In this document: positions 43,551 to 52,440 of the stretch, in pieces | How positions within the stretch are numbered: position 1 is the stretch's first letter | Layout of the letters: every line of letters starts with the position of its first letter | Assembly: GCF_003797775.2 (NCBI RefSeq) | Contig: NZ_CP060725.1 | Coordinates: forward strand, 2,412,001-2,476,000 | DNA: 64,000 bases | Direction of reading: 5' to 3' | Source of the DNA: Sphingopyxis sp. OPL5 | GTDB lineage: Bacteria; Pseudomonadota; Alphaproteobacteria; Sphingomonadales; Sphingomonadaceae | Notes under the pieces: generated by a model | Seen by the model: the letters and a program-made list of their open reading frames with translations, nothing else | Told to the model about the DNA's origin: nothing | Databases searched by the model: none | Program-made: the position numbers and the translations under genes

Positions 43551-46511
43551 TTAGCTCAATACCGTGTCGCAGCGATTGCACAAGGCGCCGTCCTCGACCA
43601 CCTCGGGCAGGTGGCGCCAGCAGCGGCCGCATTTATGGTCGGTGGTGGGGGTGACCGTCACTGTGTCGCCGCCATAGGTGACCGCGGCGGTGATGGCGAT
43701 TTCGGCCATGGCTTCGGCGCTCAGATTCGGCACCTCGGGCATCGAGACCCGTGCTTCGAGACTGGAGCGGACGATTTTTTCGCGGCGCAGCGGTTCGATC
43801 GCTTCGGTCACCGTGCGGCGTGCTTCGCGGATATCGAGCCACCATCCGTCGCGATCGTCATCGTACCAGCTGTCGGCGATTTCCGGCCATTCGAGCAGGT
43901 GGACGCTGCCGCCGTCGGGGTAGCGCGTGCCCCACACTTCTTCGGCGGTGAACACGAGTACCGGCGCGGCGTAGCGGACGAGCGCGTGGAACAGGATGTC
44001 GAGCACGCTGCGATAGGCGCGGCGCGTGTCGGTGCCGAGCGGCGCCGCGGGGCCGAGGTCGCAGTAGAGGACGTCCTTGCGGATGTCGAAATAGAAGGCC
44101 GACAGATCCTCGTTGCAAAAGTCGGTCAGCAACCGCGTGTACGTGTTGAAGTCGAAATCATCGACCGCCTGCTTGAGCTGGCTATCCAGTATCGACAGCC
44201 GGCTGAGGATGTGCCGTTCCAACTCGGGCAAGGATGCGTAGTTTTTGAGCTCTTCCTCCTCGCTGAACCCGTCGAGCGCGCCGAGCAGGTAGCGGAAGGT
44301 GTTGCGCAGCTTGCGATACTGGTCGGCGACGCCCTTGAGGATCTCGTCGCCGATGCGGTGGTCTTCGGTGAAATCGACCGACAGTGCCCACAGGCGGATG
44401 ATGTCGGCGCCGTTGGTTTGCATCACCTTGACCGGATCGGTGGTGTTGCCGACCGATTTCGACTGTTTGAGGCCCTTGCTGTCCATGGTGAAGCCGTGGG
44501 TGAGCACCGCCTTATACGGCGCCTGGCCGCGCGTGCCGCAGCTTTCGAGCAAGGACGACTGGAACCAGCCGCGATGCTGGTCGCTGCCCTCGAGATAGAG
44601 GTCGGCGCTGTGGGTGCCGCCGTCGTGGCGGACGAGCGCGGGCCAGCGGCCGCTTTCGAGCACGAAGGCGTGGGTGCAGCCCGAATCGAACCAGACGTCG
44701 AGGATGTCGACGATCCGCTCGTAATCGGCGGCGTCATAGGCGTCGCCCAGATACTCCTGCGCGCGCGCGTCGGACCAGGCGTCGACGCCGCCCGCCTTCA
44801 CCGCCGCGACGATGCGGTCGTTGACTTGCGGGTCGTTGAGATACTGGCCGGTCTTGCGGTCGACGAAGAGCGTGATCGGCACGCCCCAGGCGCGCTGGCG
44901 CGACAGCACCCAGTCGGGGCGGTCCTTGACCATCGACCCGATGCGGTTGCGGCCCTTTTCGGGGACGAAGCGCGTGTCGTCGATCGCCTGCATCGCCGCC
45001 TGCCGCAGCGTCGGCGCGGCGCAGAGATCCTCTTCATGCGGGTTGATCGCGCCGCCTTCGGATTCCCAGCGCTGCTCGCGCGGCGCCTTGGGCTCGATAT
45101 GCGTCATCACCCGGTCCATCGGCACGAACCATTGCGGGGTGCAGCGATAGATGACCTTCGCCTTCGACCGCCAGCTGTGCGGATAGCTGTGCTTGTAATC
45201 GGCCGAGGCCGCGAGCAGCCCGCCGGCGTCGCGCAGGTCGGTGCAGATCGGGCCGTCGGGGGCATTGAATTTCGGGTTGATCACCGATCCCTGACCGCCG
45301 AGCCAGCCCCAATCCTCGCGATATTTGCCGTCGCCCTCGACCGCGAACACGGGGTCGATGCCGTTCGCCTTGCACAGGTCGAAATCATCCTCGCCATGGT
45401 CGGGCGACATATGGACGAGCCCGGTGCCGCTGTCGGTGGTGACGAAATCGCCCGCGAGGAAGGGGCGCGGGCGCGCGAAGAAGCCGCCGAGCGCGTGCAT
45501 CGGGTGGCGGGCGATGGTGCCGGCGAGGTCGGCGCCTTTATACCCGCCATCCGCATGCAAGATTAGATCGGCACTCAGCGCGGCATCATCCTTGCCATCC
45601 CCGACGGGGATCGCAGCGACGTTGCTTTGGCCTGCGTTGGGGAATGCCCGGGCGAGAAATGTCGGAACCAGTTCGGTGGCCACCAAAAGTCGTTTGCCGT
45701 CTACCTCAACCAATGAATATTCGACCTCCGGCCCATAGGCCAAAGCCTGGTTGACCGGGATCGTCCATGGGGTCGTCGTCCAGATCACCGCATGCGCGCC
45801 GACCAGCTCCGCGATCGGGCTTTCGACGATCTCGAACGCGACATCGATCTGCGTCGAGACGATATCCTCATATTCGACCTCGGCCTCGGCGAGCGCGGTC
45901 TTTTCGACCGGCGACCACATCACCGGCTTGGCGCCGCGATAGAGCATGTCGTTGGCGGCGAATTTGAGCAGTTCGCGGACGATGGTGGCCTCGGCCTCAT
46001 AATCCATCGTCAGATACGGATGGTCCCAGTCGCCGCCGATGCCGAGGCGCTTCAGCTGCTCGCGCTGGGTGTCGACCCAATGCTGCGCATAGGCGCGGCA
46101 TTCGGCGCGGAATTCCTCGACCGGAACCTCGTCCTTGTTGAGCTTTTTCTTGCGATACTGCTCCTCGACCTTCCACTCGATCGGCAGGCCGTGGCAGTCC
46201 CAGCCGGGGACGTAAGGCGCGTCCTTGCCCTTTAGTGTTTGCGTGCGGACGACCATATCCTTGAGGATATGGTTGAGCGCATGGCCGATGTGCATGTCGC
46301 CATTGGCGTAGGGCGGGCCGTCGTGGAGGATGAACTGATCGCGGCCCTTGCGGCTTTCGCGAATCTGGCCTTCCAGATTGCCCTCGACCCATTTCGCCAG
46401 AATCAGCGGTTCCTTCTGCGGCAGGCCGGCCTTCATCGGGAAGTCGGTCTTGGGCAGGAAGACGGTGTCGCGATAGTCGCGCGCTTCGGGGGCAGGGGTG
46501 CTGTCGGTCAT
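43551..46511 (-). CDS. ileS: Isoleucyl-tRNA synthetase
   Basis: A 986-residue class I aminoacyl-tRNA synthetase charging tRNA-Ile with editing of valine. The HIGH motif is PPYANGDMHIGHALN and the KMSKS-type motif is KQSKSVGN; the zinc-binding C-terminus is CGRCWRHLPEVVEDGALCNRC split into two Cys pairs. Start ATG 46511 (MTDSTPAPEARDYRDTV) was chosen over the open upstream frame. It is the first gene of ileS-lspA-DUF3035 and is separated from ribF and the GIY-YIG gene by a repeat pair. Length is normal. Confidence 0.97.
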   Translation of the reverse strand: MTDSTPAPEARDYRDTVFLPKTDFPMKAGLPQKEPLILAKWVEGNLEGQIRESRKGRDQFILHDGPPYANGDMHIGHALNHILKDMVVRTQTLKGKDAPYVPGWDCHGLPIEWKVEEQYRKKKLNKDEVPVEEFRAECRAYAQHWVDTQREQLKRLGIGGDWDHPYLTMDYEAEATIVRELLKFAANDMLYRGAKPVMWSPVEKTALAEAEVEYEDIVSTQIDVAFEIVESPIAELVGAHAVIWTTTPWTIPVNQALAYGPEVEYSLVEVDGKRLLVATELVPTFLARAFPNAGQSNVAAIPVGDGKDDAALSADLILHADGGYKGADLAGTIARHPMHALGGFFARPRPFLAGDFVTTDSGTGLVHMSPDHGEDDFDLCKANGIDPVFAVEGDGKYREDWGWLGGQGSVINPKFNAPDGPICTDLRDAGGLLAASADYKHSYPHSWRSKAKVIYRCTPQWFVPMDRVMTHIEPKAPREQRWESEGGAINPHEEDLCAAPTLRQAAMQAIDDTRFVPEKGRNRIGSMVKDRPDWVLSRQRAWGVPITLFVDRKTGQYLNDPQVNDRIVAAVKAGGVDAWSDARAQEYLGDAYDAADYERIVDILDVWFDSGCTHAFVLESGRWPALVRHDGGTHSADLYLEGSDQHRGWFQSSLLESCGTRGQAPYKAVLTHGFTMDSKGLKQSKSVGNTTDPVKVMQTNGADIIRLWALSVDFTEDHRIGDEILKGVADQYRKLRNTFRYLLGALDGFSEEEELKNYASLPELERHILSRLSILDSQLKQAVDDFDFNTYTRLLTDFCNEDLSAFYFDIRKDVLYCDLGPAAPLGTDTRRAYRSVLDILFHALVRYAAPVLVFTAEEVWGTRYPDGGSVHLLEWPEIADSWYDDDRDGWWLDIREARRTVTEAIEPLRREKIVRSSLEARVSMPEVPNLSAEAMAEIAITAAVTYGGDTVTVTPTTDHKCGRCWRHLPEVVEDGALCNRCDTVLS

Positions 46512-46560
46512 GGGGGCGGCGCTTAGCGCAGATTTGCGTGGGCGCAAAGCTTGCGAATAT

Positions 46561-46628
46561 GGGCCCCGGCTTTCGCCGGGGAACTGGTCACGTCAGCCAT
46601 TCTTGTTCCCCGGCGAAAGCCGGGGCCC
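46561..46628. repeat. Inverted pair of GAAA-loop hairpin repeats
   Basis: Two 24-base units, GGGCCCCGGCTTTCGCCGGGGAAC (quoted here only as GGGCCCCGGC ... GCCGGGGAAC) at 46561-46584 and its exact reverse complement at 46605-46628, are separated by 20 bases. Each unit is itself a hairpin, CCCCGGC-GAAA-GCCGGGG. A third copy is at 46942-46965. I recall this as a common sphingomonad intergenic repeat. Confidence 0.92.
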
Positions 46629-46634
46629 AGAAGG

Positions 46635-47042
46635 CTAGCGCAACAGATCGGGATAAAGGTCGCGCCACTCGGGATTCGCCTTCTCGATCAACTCGATCTT
46701 CCACGCACGCTTCCATCCCTTCATCTGCACCTCGCGGCGCCGCGCGTCCTGAAGACCATCGAAATGCTCGAACCATACAAGAATCTTGAGGCCGTATTTC
46801 CTGGTGAAGCCATCGATCAGGGCCTCCCGATGTTGCCAGATGCGCTGCGGGAGGTTGCTCGTCACGCCAATGTAGAGCGTGCCGTTTCGCTTGTTGGTGA
46901 GGATGCAAACCCAGCCCTGCTTGATGACGCGCCGTTGTATTGGGCTCCGGCTTTCGCCGGGGAACAGCTGGCGCCAATATGGAGCATTTTCGTGGCGGTG
47001 GTAGTCGGAGCTAGACGTCCGCCAGCAACCTTTTCGCCGCAT
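46635..47042 (-). CDS. GIY-YIG nuclease-like protein with repeat-derived N-terminus
   Basis: A GIY-YIG single-domain protein. The core, from about residue 40, is QGWVCILTNKRNGTLYIGVT then SNLPQRIWQHREALIDGFTR and the catalytic-family residues (YIG tyrosine, RIWQHR arginine, later Glu). The core plus a C-terminal WKRAWKIELIEKANPEW is the usual 95-residue form in sphingomonads. Here the only ATG in frame is 47042, which gives 38 extra residues, encoded by the end of ribF read in another frame and by a CCCCGGCGAAAGCCGG repeat unit. So the original start may have been lost to repeat insertion. It overlaps ribF by 32 bases. Such small GIY-YIG proteins are of uncertain function. Confidence 0.75.
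   Translation of the reverse strand: MRRKGCWRTSSSDYHRHENAPYWRQLFPGESRSPIQRRVIKQGWVCILTNKRNGTLYIGVTSNLPQRIWQHREALIDGFTRKYGLKILVWFEHFDGLQDARRREVQMKGWKRAWKIELIEKANPEWRDLYPDLLR
46942..46965. repeat. Third copy of the GAAA-loop hairpin repeat, inside the GIY-YIG frame
   Basis: GGGCTCCGGCTTTCGCCGG with GGAAC following differs from the unit at 46561 by one base. It lies just upstream of the sequence coding the first residues of the GIY-YIG core, within the predicted CDS. Confidence 0.88.
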
Positions 47043-47940
47043 CGCAATCCGCCGCGATCTGCGCCATCAGCGCGTCCATCCCGTCGAATTTCGCTTCCGG
47101 ACGGAGGAAGGCGTGGAAGGCGACGTCGATTTCCTGGCCGTACAGGTCTTCGGCGAAGTCGAAGAAATGCGGTTCGAGCAATTCCTTCGGCGGATCGAAG
47201 CTGGGGCGGATGCCGAGGTTCGCGGCGCCTTTCAGCACGCGGCCGTCGGGCAGGCGCCCGGTGACGGCATAGATGCCGTAGCGCGGGCGGAGATAGGACC
47301 CCATGTCGATATTCGCGGTCGGGAAGCCGAGCAGGCGGCCGTTCTTGTCGCCGTGCTGGACGATTCCGCGCACTATGAACGGCCGGGTGAGCAGGCGCGC
47401 GGCGGTGGCGCAATCGCCCGCGTGCAGTGCGTCGCGGATGCGGCTCGACGAGATGACCTCGTCGGCGTCGTCGACCGGCGAGACCATTTCGGTGAAGAAG
47501 CCAAGGCGGCGGGCGTGGTCGGCAAGCGTCACGACATCGCCGCCGCGGCCCTTGCCGAAGACGAAGTCGGCGCCGGTGACGACCCCGGCGGCGCCATAGC
47601 GGTCGAGCAGCAGGCCGGTGATGAAATCCTCTGCCGTCGTACCCGCGAGCGCGGCGTCGAAGGGCAGGACGAGCATCGCCTCGGCGCCCGCGGCGGCGAA
47701 CAGCGCCTGTCTTTGGTCGAGCGTGGTCAGGCGGAAGGGCGCGGCGTCGGGTTTGAAGAAGCGCACCGGATGCGGGTCGAAGGTCGCGACGATCGCCGGG
47801 CGGCCCTCGTCGCGCGCATGGCGGACGGCGCGGCCGACGACCGCCTGATGCCCGGCGTGGAAGCCGTCGAAATTGCCGAGCGCGATGACGCCGCCGCGCA
47901 AATCGCCCTCGATCCGCTGGTGGCCGTCGAGGCGGATCAT
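47011..47940 (-). CDS. ribF: Bifunctional riboflavin kinase/FAD synthetase
   Basis: A 309-residue enzyme that makes FMN and FAD. The FAD synthetase HxGH-type motif is GNFDGFHAGHQAVVG and the kinase domain includes RGIVQHGDKNGRLLGFPTAN with GIYAVTGRL. Its ATG (47940) overlaps the dipeptidase stop by four bases, so it is last in the purE-purK-folA-dipeptidase-ribF chain. ribF-ileS linkage is common, but here they are interrupted by the GIY-YIG gene and repeats. Confidence 0.97.
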   Translation of the reverse strand: MIRLDGHQRIEGDLRGGVIALGNFDGFHAGHQAVVGRAVRHARDEGRPAIVATFDPHPVRFFKPDAAPFRLTTLDQRQALFAAAGAEAMLVLPFDAALAGTTAEDFITGLLLDRYGAAGVVTGADFVFGKGRGGDVVTLADHARRLGFFTEMVSPVDDADEVISSSRIRDALHAGDCATAARLLTRPFIVRGIVQHGDKNGRLLGFPTANIDMGSYLRPRYGIYAVTGRLPDGRVLKGAANLGIRPSFDPPKELLEPHFFDFAEDLYGQEIDVAFHAFLRPEAKFDGMDALMAQIAADCDAAKRLLADV

Positions 47941-49130
47941 AGACGTTCGGCGGAAACGGGCGGGGTCAGCGGGACGAGCCCCGCGCCGAGCACGCGGATC
48001 GCGTTGCCGCCCATCGCGGCGCGGATCTCGTCGTCGGTGAAGCCCGCGTCGATCAGCGCCTGCGTGACCTGCACCAGCTGCGAGGTGTCGAAGCGGACGG
48101 TGGTCGCGCCGTCATAATCGCTGCCGAGCGCGACATATTGAATGCCGACGAGGTCGCGGACATGCTTCATCGCCTTGGCGATGCTCGCGGGCGAGGTGTC
48201 GCAGACCGCGGCGTCCCAATAGCCGATGCCGATCAGCCCGCCGGTCGCGGCGACGCCGCGGATTTGCGCGTCGTCGAGGTTGCGGTTGACCTTGCACGTC
48301 GCCTGCACCCCGCCATGGCTGGAGACGACGGGACGGCGCGCCATTTTGAGGATGTCGGCGACGCACGCCTTGCTGCAATGCGCGACGTCGACGATCATGC
48401 CCCTGGCTTCCATCGCCGTGACGACCCGGCGCCCGAACGGGGTCAGCCCGCCCTTCTTGAGCCCGTGCATCGACCCCGCGAGGTCGTTGTCGAAGAAATG
48501 GGTGAGCCCCGCCATGCGGAACCCCGCGGCGTAGAGCTTGTCGAGATTGGCGATGTCGCCGCCCAGATTGTGCAGCCCCTCGACGCTGAGCATCGCGCCG
48601 GTGGTGAGCGGCTTGCCCTTGCGCGCGGCGAGCAGGGCGGCGAGATCGTCGGCGGTCGCGACCGGGCGCAGCTTGCCGTTCGACGCCTCGGCGTCGCGGT
48701 GGAGCTTGGTCGCGTGCCACAAAGAGCGTTCGAGCAGCGAGTTCCACGTCCGCACCGGCTGGAGCTGGGCGATGACGAGGCTGGTGATATTGTCGGTGTC
48801 GGCGCCGTTCGAATCGTAATTCTGGTCCTTCGGCGACTTGGTCGTGCTCGCGAGGATCTGCAGCGCGACATGGCCGTCCTGCAGGCGTGGCAGGTCCATA
48901 TGGCCGCGCGTCCCGCGGGTCAGGAAATCGCGCTTCCACATCAGGCTGTCGCTGTGCAGGTCGACGATGGTGAGCGTCGCGTGGAGCGCCTTCGCGCGTG
49001 CACTGACTTCGGGAAGCGGCTTGCCGTCGATCTGGTTGAGCCCGCGTTCGACTATGCCGGGGGCAAGCGCGAAAAATGCGAGCGCGGCGATGGCGACGAC
49101 GAGCAATATCCCGGTGAGCCAGCGACGCAT
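47937..49130 (-). CDS. Membrane dipeptidase (peptidase M19)
   Basis: A 397-residue zinc dipeptidase of the renal dipeptidase family. An N-terminal membrane helix (WLTGILLVVAIAALAFFALA) anchors it facing the periplasm. Metal-binding motifs are VDLHSDSLMW, SVEGLHNLGG, VDVAHCS and VVSSHGG, with GSDYDGA near the end. It hydrolyses dipeptides and may act on D-amino acid-containing peptides from the wall. ATG 49130 and the folA stop overlap (TGATG). It also overlaps the ribF start. Confidence 0.95.
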   Translation of the reverse strand: MRRWLTGILLVVAIAALAFFALAPGIVERGLNQIDGKPLPEVSARAKALHATLTIVDLHSDSLMWKRDFLTRGTRGHMDLPRLQDGHVALQILASTTKSPKDQNYDSNGADTDNITSLVIAQLQPVRTWNSLLERSLWHATKLHRDAEASNGKLRPVATADDLAALLAARKGKPLTTGAMLSVEGLHNLGGDIANLDKLYAAGFRMAGLTHFFDNDLAGSMHGLKKGGLTPFGRRVVTAMEARGMIVDVAHCSKACVADILKMARRPVVSSHGGVQATCKVNRNLDDAQIRGVAATGGLIGIGYWDAAVCDTSPASIAKAMKHVRDLVGIQYVALGSDYDGATTVRFDTSQLVQVTQALIDAGFTDDEIRAAMGGNAIRVLGAGLVPLTPPVSAERL

Positions 49131-49624
49131 CAGCGCTTCCTCGTGAAGGTGACGAAGCTGTAGGCGGGGCGGCCCGCGTCGTCGGCGGGATGATCTTCGC
49201 GCGCCGCTTCGTGCCAGTCGGCGGGGTCGGGATAGGCGATCGACGCGTCGCCCGCGGGCGTGAGCGCGACTTCGGTCAGCTCGATGCGGTCGGCGAGGGG
49301 CAGGAACATCGCATGAATTTCGGCGCCGCCGATCACCATCACCTGCGGCGCGTTGGCGCTGCGCAGCGCCGCCTCGACCGATGCGACGGGTTCGGCGCCG
49401 TCCTCCTGCCAGTCGGGGTCGCGGGTGAGGACGATGTGGCGCCGGCCCTCGAGGATCGCGGGCAGGCTGTCGAAGGTCTTGCGCCCCATGATCATCGGGC
49501 GGCCCATGGTGAGCTGCTTGAAGCGACGGAGATCGGCGGGCAGGTGCCAGGGCATCTTGCCATCGGCGCCGATGACGCCATTCGTCGCGCGCGCAACGAT
49601 CAGGGTGATTTCGGGGTGGTTCAT
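49130..49624 (-). CDS. folA: Dihydrofolate reductase
   Basis: A 164-residue DHFR that regenerates tetrahydrofolate using NADPH. The N-terminal VARATNGVIGADGKMPWHLP contains the substrate-site loop and WHLP, followed by LRRFKQLTMGRPMIMGRKTF and the NADPH-binding region. The ATG 49624 shares a four-base overlap with the purK stop. It overlaps the M19 dipeptidase start, so translation is coupled on both sides. Confidence 0.97.
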   Translation of the reverse strand: MNHPEITLIVARATNGVIGADGKMPWHLPADLRRFKQLTMGRPMIMGRKTFDSLPAILEGRRHIVLTRDPDWQEDGAEPVASVEAALRSANAPQVMVIGGAEIHAMFLPLADRIELTEVALTPAGDASIAYPDPADWHEAAREDHPADDAGRPAYSFVTFTRKR

Positions 49625-50694
49625 GCGGGTTCCGTGCCGACCCAGGTCGCGTGGCCGAGCTTGCGCCCGGCGCGGACCTCGGCCTTGCCATAATGGTGGA
49701 GGTGGCAGCCGGGTTCGGCGAGCAAGGCGGGCGCGTCGTTTATGCCGGCGCCGATCAGATTGCGCATGACGACGGGCAGCCGCGGGCTGGCGGTGTCGCC
49801 GAGCGGCAGCCCGGCGATCGCGCGGATGTGGTTTTCGAACTGGCTCGTCACCGCGCCCTCGATCGTCCAATGGCCGCTGTTGTGGACGCGCGGCGCCATC
49901 TCGTTGAAGACCGGACCCTTGTCGGTCGCGAAAAACTCGCCGGTGAGCACCCCGACATAATCGAGTTCGTCGGCGATGCGCGCCATCAGGTCGCGCGCTT
50001 CGGCCTGCTGGTCGAGGACGATCGGCGGCGGCGGAAGGGTCGAGGTGGCGAGGATGCCGTCCTCATGGACGTTGACCGGGCTGTCCCAGAAGCGCGTCTC
50101 GCCGTCGATGCCGCGCACCATCAGCACCGAAAATTCATGGTCGAAGGCGACGAAGCCTTCGATCACCGCGGCGTGACGGTCGATCGCGTCCCACGCGGCG
50201 TCGGCGTCTTCGGGGGTGGCGAGGCGTGCCTGGCCCTTGCCGTCATAGCCCATGCGCACGGTCTTGAGGATCGCGGGGGTGCCGATCGCGGCGACCGCGG
50301 TATCGAGCGCGGCGCGGTCGGGCGCCGCCGCGAAGGGGGCGGGGCGGCCGCTAAGGCCCGCGACGAAGTTTTTCTCGATCAGCCGGTCCTGCGCGATTTC
50401 GAGCGCGTCGGCGCCGGCGCGTACCGCGACATGGCCCGACAGGAAACGCAGCGTGTCGACGGGGACATTTTCGAATTCGAAGGTGACGACGTCGCAATGC
50501 GCCGCGAAGGCGGCGAGGCGCGATTCGTCGTCCCACGCGGCTTGCGTGTGCTGCGCCGCGACCTGTGCGGCGACGCTTTCGGCGTCGGGGGCATAGATAT
50601 GCGTCTTGTAGCCGAGCTGCGCGGCGGCGACGGCGAGCATGCGGCCGAGCTGGCCGCCGCCCAATATGCCGATGGTCGAACCGGGTGGCAGCAA
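49621..50694 (-). CDS. purK: N5-carboxyaminoimidazole ribonucleotide synthase
   Basis: A 357-residue ATP-grasp enzyme converting AIR and bicarbonate to N5-CAIR in purine synthesis. The N-terminal glycine loop is GILGGGQLGRMLAVAA and ILKTVRMGYDGKGQA and EMAPRVHNSGHWTIEG are in the ATP-grasp core. There is no in-frame ATG before that loop. I propose TTG 50694 (TTGCTGCCACCC), four bases after the purE stop; it gives a normal length. The CTG that follows is a second option. It is overlapped by folA. Confidence 0.95.
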   Translation of the reverse strand: MLPPGSTIGILGGGQLGRMLAVAAAQLGYKTHIYAPDAESVAAQVAAQHTQAAWDDESRLAAFAAHCDVVTFEFENVPVDTLRFLSGHVAVRAGADALEIAQDRLIEKNFVAGLSGRPAPFAAAPDRAALDTAVAAIGTPAILKTVRMGYDGKGQARLATPEDADAAWDAIDRHAAVIEGFVAFDHEFSVLMVRGIDGETRFWDSPVNVHEDGILATSTLPPPPIVLDQQAEARDLMARIADELDYVGVLTGEFFATDKGPVFNEMAPRVHNSGHWTIEGAVTSQFENHIRAIAGLPLGDTASPRLPVVMRNLIGAGINDAPALLAEPGCHLHHYGKAEVRAGRKLGHATWVGTEPA

Positions 50695-50698
50695 GCGC

Positions 50699-51196
50699 TC
50701 AGCCCTCGCGCACAGGGATCGGGGCGACGCTTTCGGACTGCGCGGCGCGCCAGGCGTCGAGCTTTGCCGCGAGGCCGGCATCGGTGTTCGCGAGCAGCGC
50801 GGCGGCGAACAGCCCGGCGTTGGTCGCCCCCGCCTTGCCGATTGCGAAGGTCGCCACCGGAATGCCGCCGGGCATCTGGACGATCGAATAGAGGCTGTCG
50901 ACGCCGCTGAGCGCCGCCGACTGGACGGGAACGCCGAGCACGGGAACGCGCGTCATCGACGCGACCATGCCGGGCAGGTGCGCGGCGCCGCCGGCGCCCG
51001 CGATGATCGCCTTCAGCCCGCGCGTCGCGGCGCTTTTGGCATAGGACACAAGGCGGTCAGGGGTGCGGTGGGCCGAGACGATCTGGACCTCGTGGGCGAT
51101 GCCGAAGGTTTCGAGGATGTGGACGGCGTGCGCCATCGTCGGCCAGTCCGACTGGCTGCCCATGATCACGCCAACGCTTGGCGCCGTGTCGCCCAT
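50699..51196 (-). CDS. purE: N5-CAIR mutase
   Basis: A 165-residue class I PurE that rearranges N5-CAIR to CAIR. The substrate and phosphate motifs are [13 protein letters not shown] and VSAHRTPDR, followed by [15 protein letters not shown] and PVQSAALSG. It starts the chain purE-purK-folA-M19-ribF and lies head to head with the GGDEF gene. The gap to purK is four bases, so PurE and PurK are cotranslated. Confidence 0.97.
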   Translation of the reverse strand: MGDTAPSVGVIMGSQSDWPTMAHAVHILETFGIAHEVQIVSAHRTPDRLVSYAKSAATRGLKAIIAGAGGAAHLPGMVASMTRVPVLGVPVQSAALSGVDSLYSIVQMPGGIPVATFAIGKAGATNAGLFAAALLANTDAGLAAKLDAWRAAQSESVAPIPVREG

Positions 51197-51384
51197 CCCT
51201 CTGTCTCCCTGCCCGGGCGAGTCATCGCCGCGCCCCTCCCCTAGCGGGTCGAAATGATGCGGGCAACGCCATCAAATCGCGGGCTCCGTTTACCGATTGG
51301 TATCAAGTCCGTTCTAGGATCGCCCGTCACGAGAGACTGTCGGCATCCGGCCGGCGGCATGGGTTCGCTTCGGGGACGTTTGGG

Positions 51385-52029
51385 ATGGACAGCATAGGGG
51401 GGGCACGGATCGCGGTCGATCACCTGACCGCCGTACCCGTCGACTCCATCGAGGACCAGTTGCGCGACGTTCGGCGCGAACGCGACGCGTTGCGCCGCGA
51501 AAATCGCGTCCTCAAGATCGCGGTCGCCGAACTCGAGCGCGTGTCGGAGCGCGACACGCTGACCCCCTTGTTCAACCGCCGCTATTTCCTGACCGCGATC
51601 CACCAGCGCATCGCGCGCTTCGAACGCCATGCCGAGACCGCCGCGGTAGTCTTCGCCGACGTCAACCAGCTCAAATTCATCAACGACAGCTTCGGCCATG
51701 CCGCGGGCGATTTCGCGCTGATCCAGATCGCCGACCGGTTGCTGTCCTCGATCCGCGCGACCGATGTCGCGGCGCGCATCGGCGGCGACGAGTTCGGGCT
51801 GATCCTCGACCAGTCGACCGAGGAAGGCGCGCGGGCGCAGGTGACGCGGCTGTGCGATATGCTGATGGCGGCCCCCGCCGTCTATGACGGGCGCGAGATC
51901 GCGCTGTCGGCGTGCTTCGGGGTCGCGATGCTCCAGCCCGACATGACCGAATCGGATATCCTCGCGGCGGCCGACCGCGACATGTATCGCTGCAAGCAGG
52001 GGCAGGATGGCCCCGCCGGCCATCGCTAA
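51385..52029 (+). CDS. Diguanylate cyclase with inhibitory site
   Basis: A 214-residue GGDEF protein making cyclic di-GMP. An N-terminal coiled coil (about residues 20-54) precedes the domain. The active-site motif is GGDEF (133-137), and the RxxD inhibitory site at R124-ATD127 is five residues before it, so product feedback is expected. FIND and the DVNQLKF variant are recognisable (Leu replaces the common Phe). No membrane or sensory domain is present, so the coiled coil probably controls dimerisation. ATG 51385 is preferred; an ATG at 51358 would add nine residues. It is followed closely by an HPt-like gene. Confidence 0.93.
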   Translation: MDSIGGARIAVDHLTAVPVDSIEDQLRDVRRERDALRRENRVLKIAVAELERVSERDTLTPLFNRRYFLTAIHQRIARFERHAETAAVVFADVNQLKFINDSFGHAAGDFALIQIADRLLSSIRATDVAARIGGDEFGLILDQSTEEGARAQVTRLCDMLMAAPAVYDGREIALSACFGVAMLQPDMTESDILAAADRDMYRCKQGQDGPAGHR

Positions 52030-52085
52030 CCGGCCATTAACCAAATGAGCGCATCGTCACACCCTTGAGGACCAGGGGGTGTCAG

Positions 52086-52415
52086 ATGTTGCATCACAAC
52101 GACCCGAACCACGATATCCAGCGCCGGATCACCGGGCAGATCGGCGCGCTCGCCGAGGCGCTGCCGCATTGCGCGCTGACCCAGATCGTCCAGGGGGTCG
52201 ACGACATCCGTTGCCTGGCGCGCGATCATGGCTTTGCCGCGGTCGAGACGCTGGCGAGCCGGCTCGAATCGGCGGTCGCCGCGGGCGGCTATCGCGCCGC
52301 GATCCTGACCTATCTCGACGCGATGAGCGACGCCGCGAGCGTACCGCGCGGGCCGATGGCGCCCGCCGCACAGGAAGCCTGGCTGGCGTCGGTTGCGATG
52401 CGCCTCGGGCACTGA
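52086..52415 (+). CDS. Small helical protein, possibly degenerate HPt domain
   Basis: A 109-residue soluble protein. The middle IVQGVDDIRCLARDHGFAAV continues with ETLASRLESAV, which lines up with the second and third helices of a histidine phosphotransfer domain, where HxLKG is followed by a Gly and then a LE pair; here the phospho-acceptor His is replaced by Asp. So it could be a scaffold or antagonist of phosphotransfer, or unrelated helices. It lies 56 bases after the cyclase gene, same strand, and may share its transcript. Start ATG 52086. Confidence 0.65.
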   Translation: MLHHNDPNHDIQRRITGQIGALAEALPHCALTQIVQGVDDIRCLARDHGFAAVETLASRLESAVAAGGYRAAILTYLDAMSDAASVPRGPMAPAAQEAWLASVAMRLGH

Positions 52416-52440
52416 TTCCAACGCTTCGGGACCGAACTTC

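Noticed and set aside
43524..45566. A 680-codon plus-strand frame across ileS.
   Set aside because: Antisense to ileS with shadow-like composition.
46605..46628. The GAAA-loop hairpin as a transcription terminator after the GIY-YIG gene.
   Set aside because: No T run follows; copies elsewhere in the window inside a coding frame indicate a dispersed repeat.
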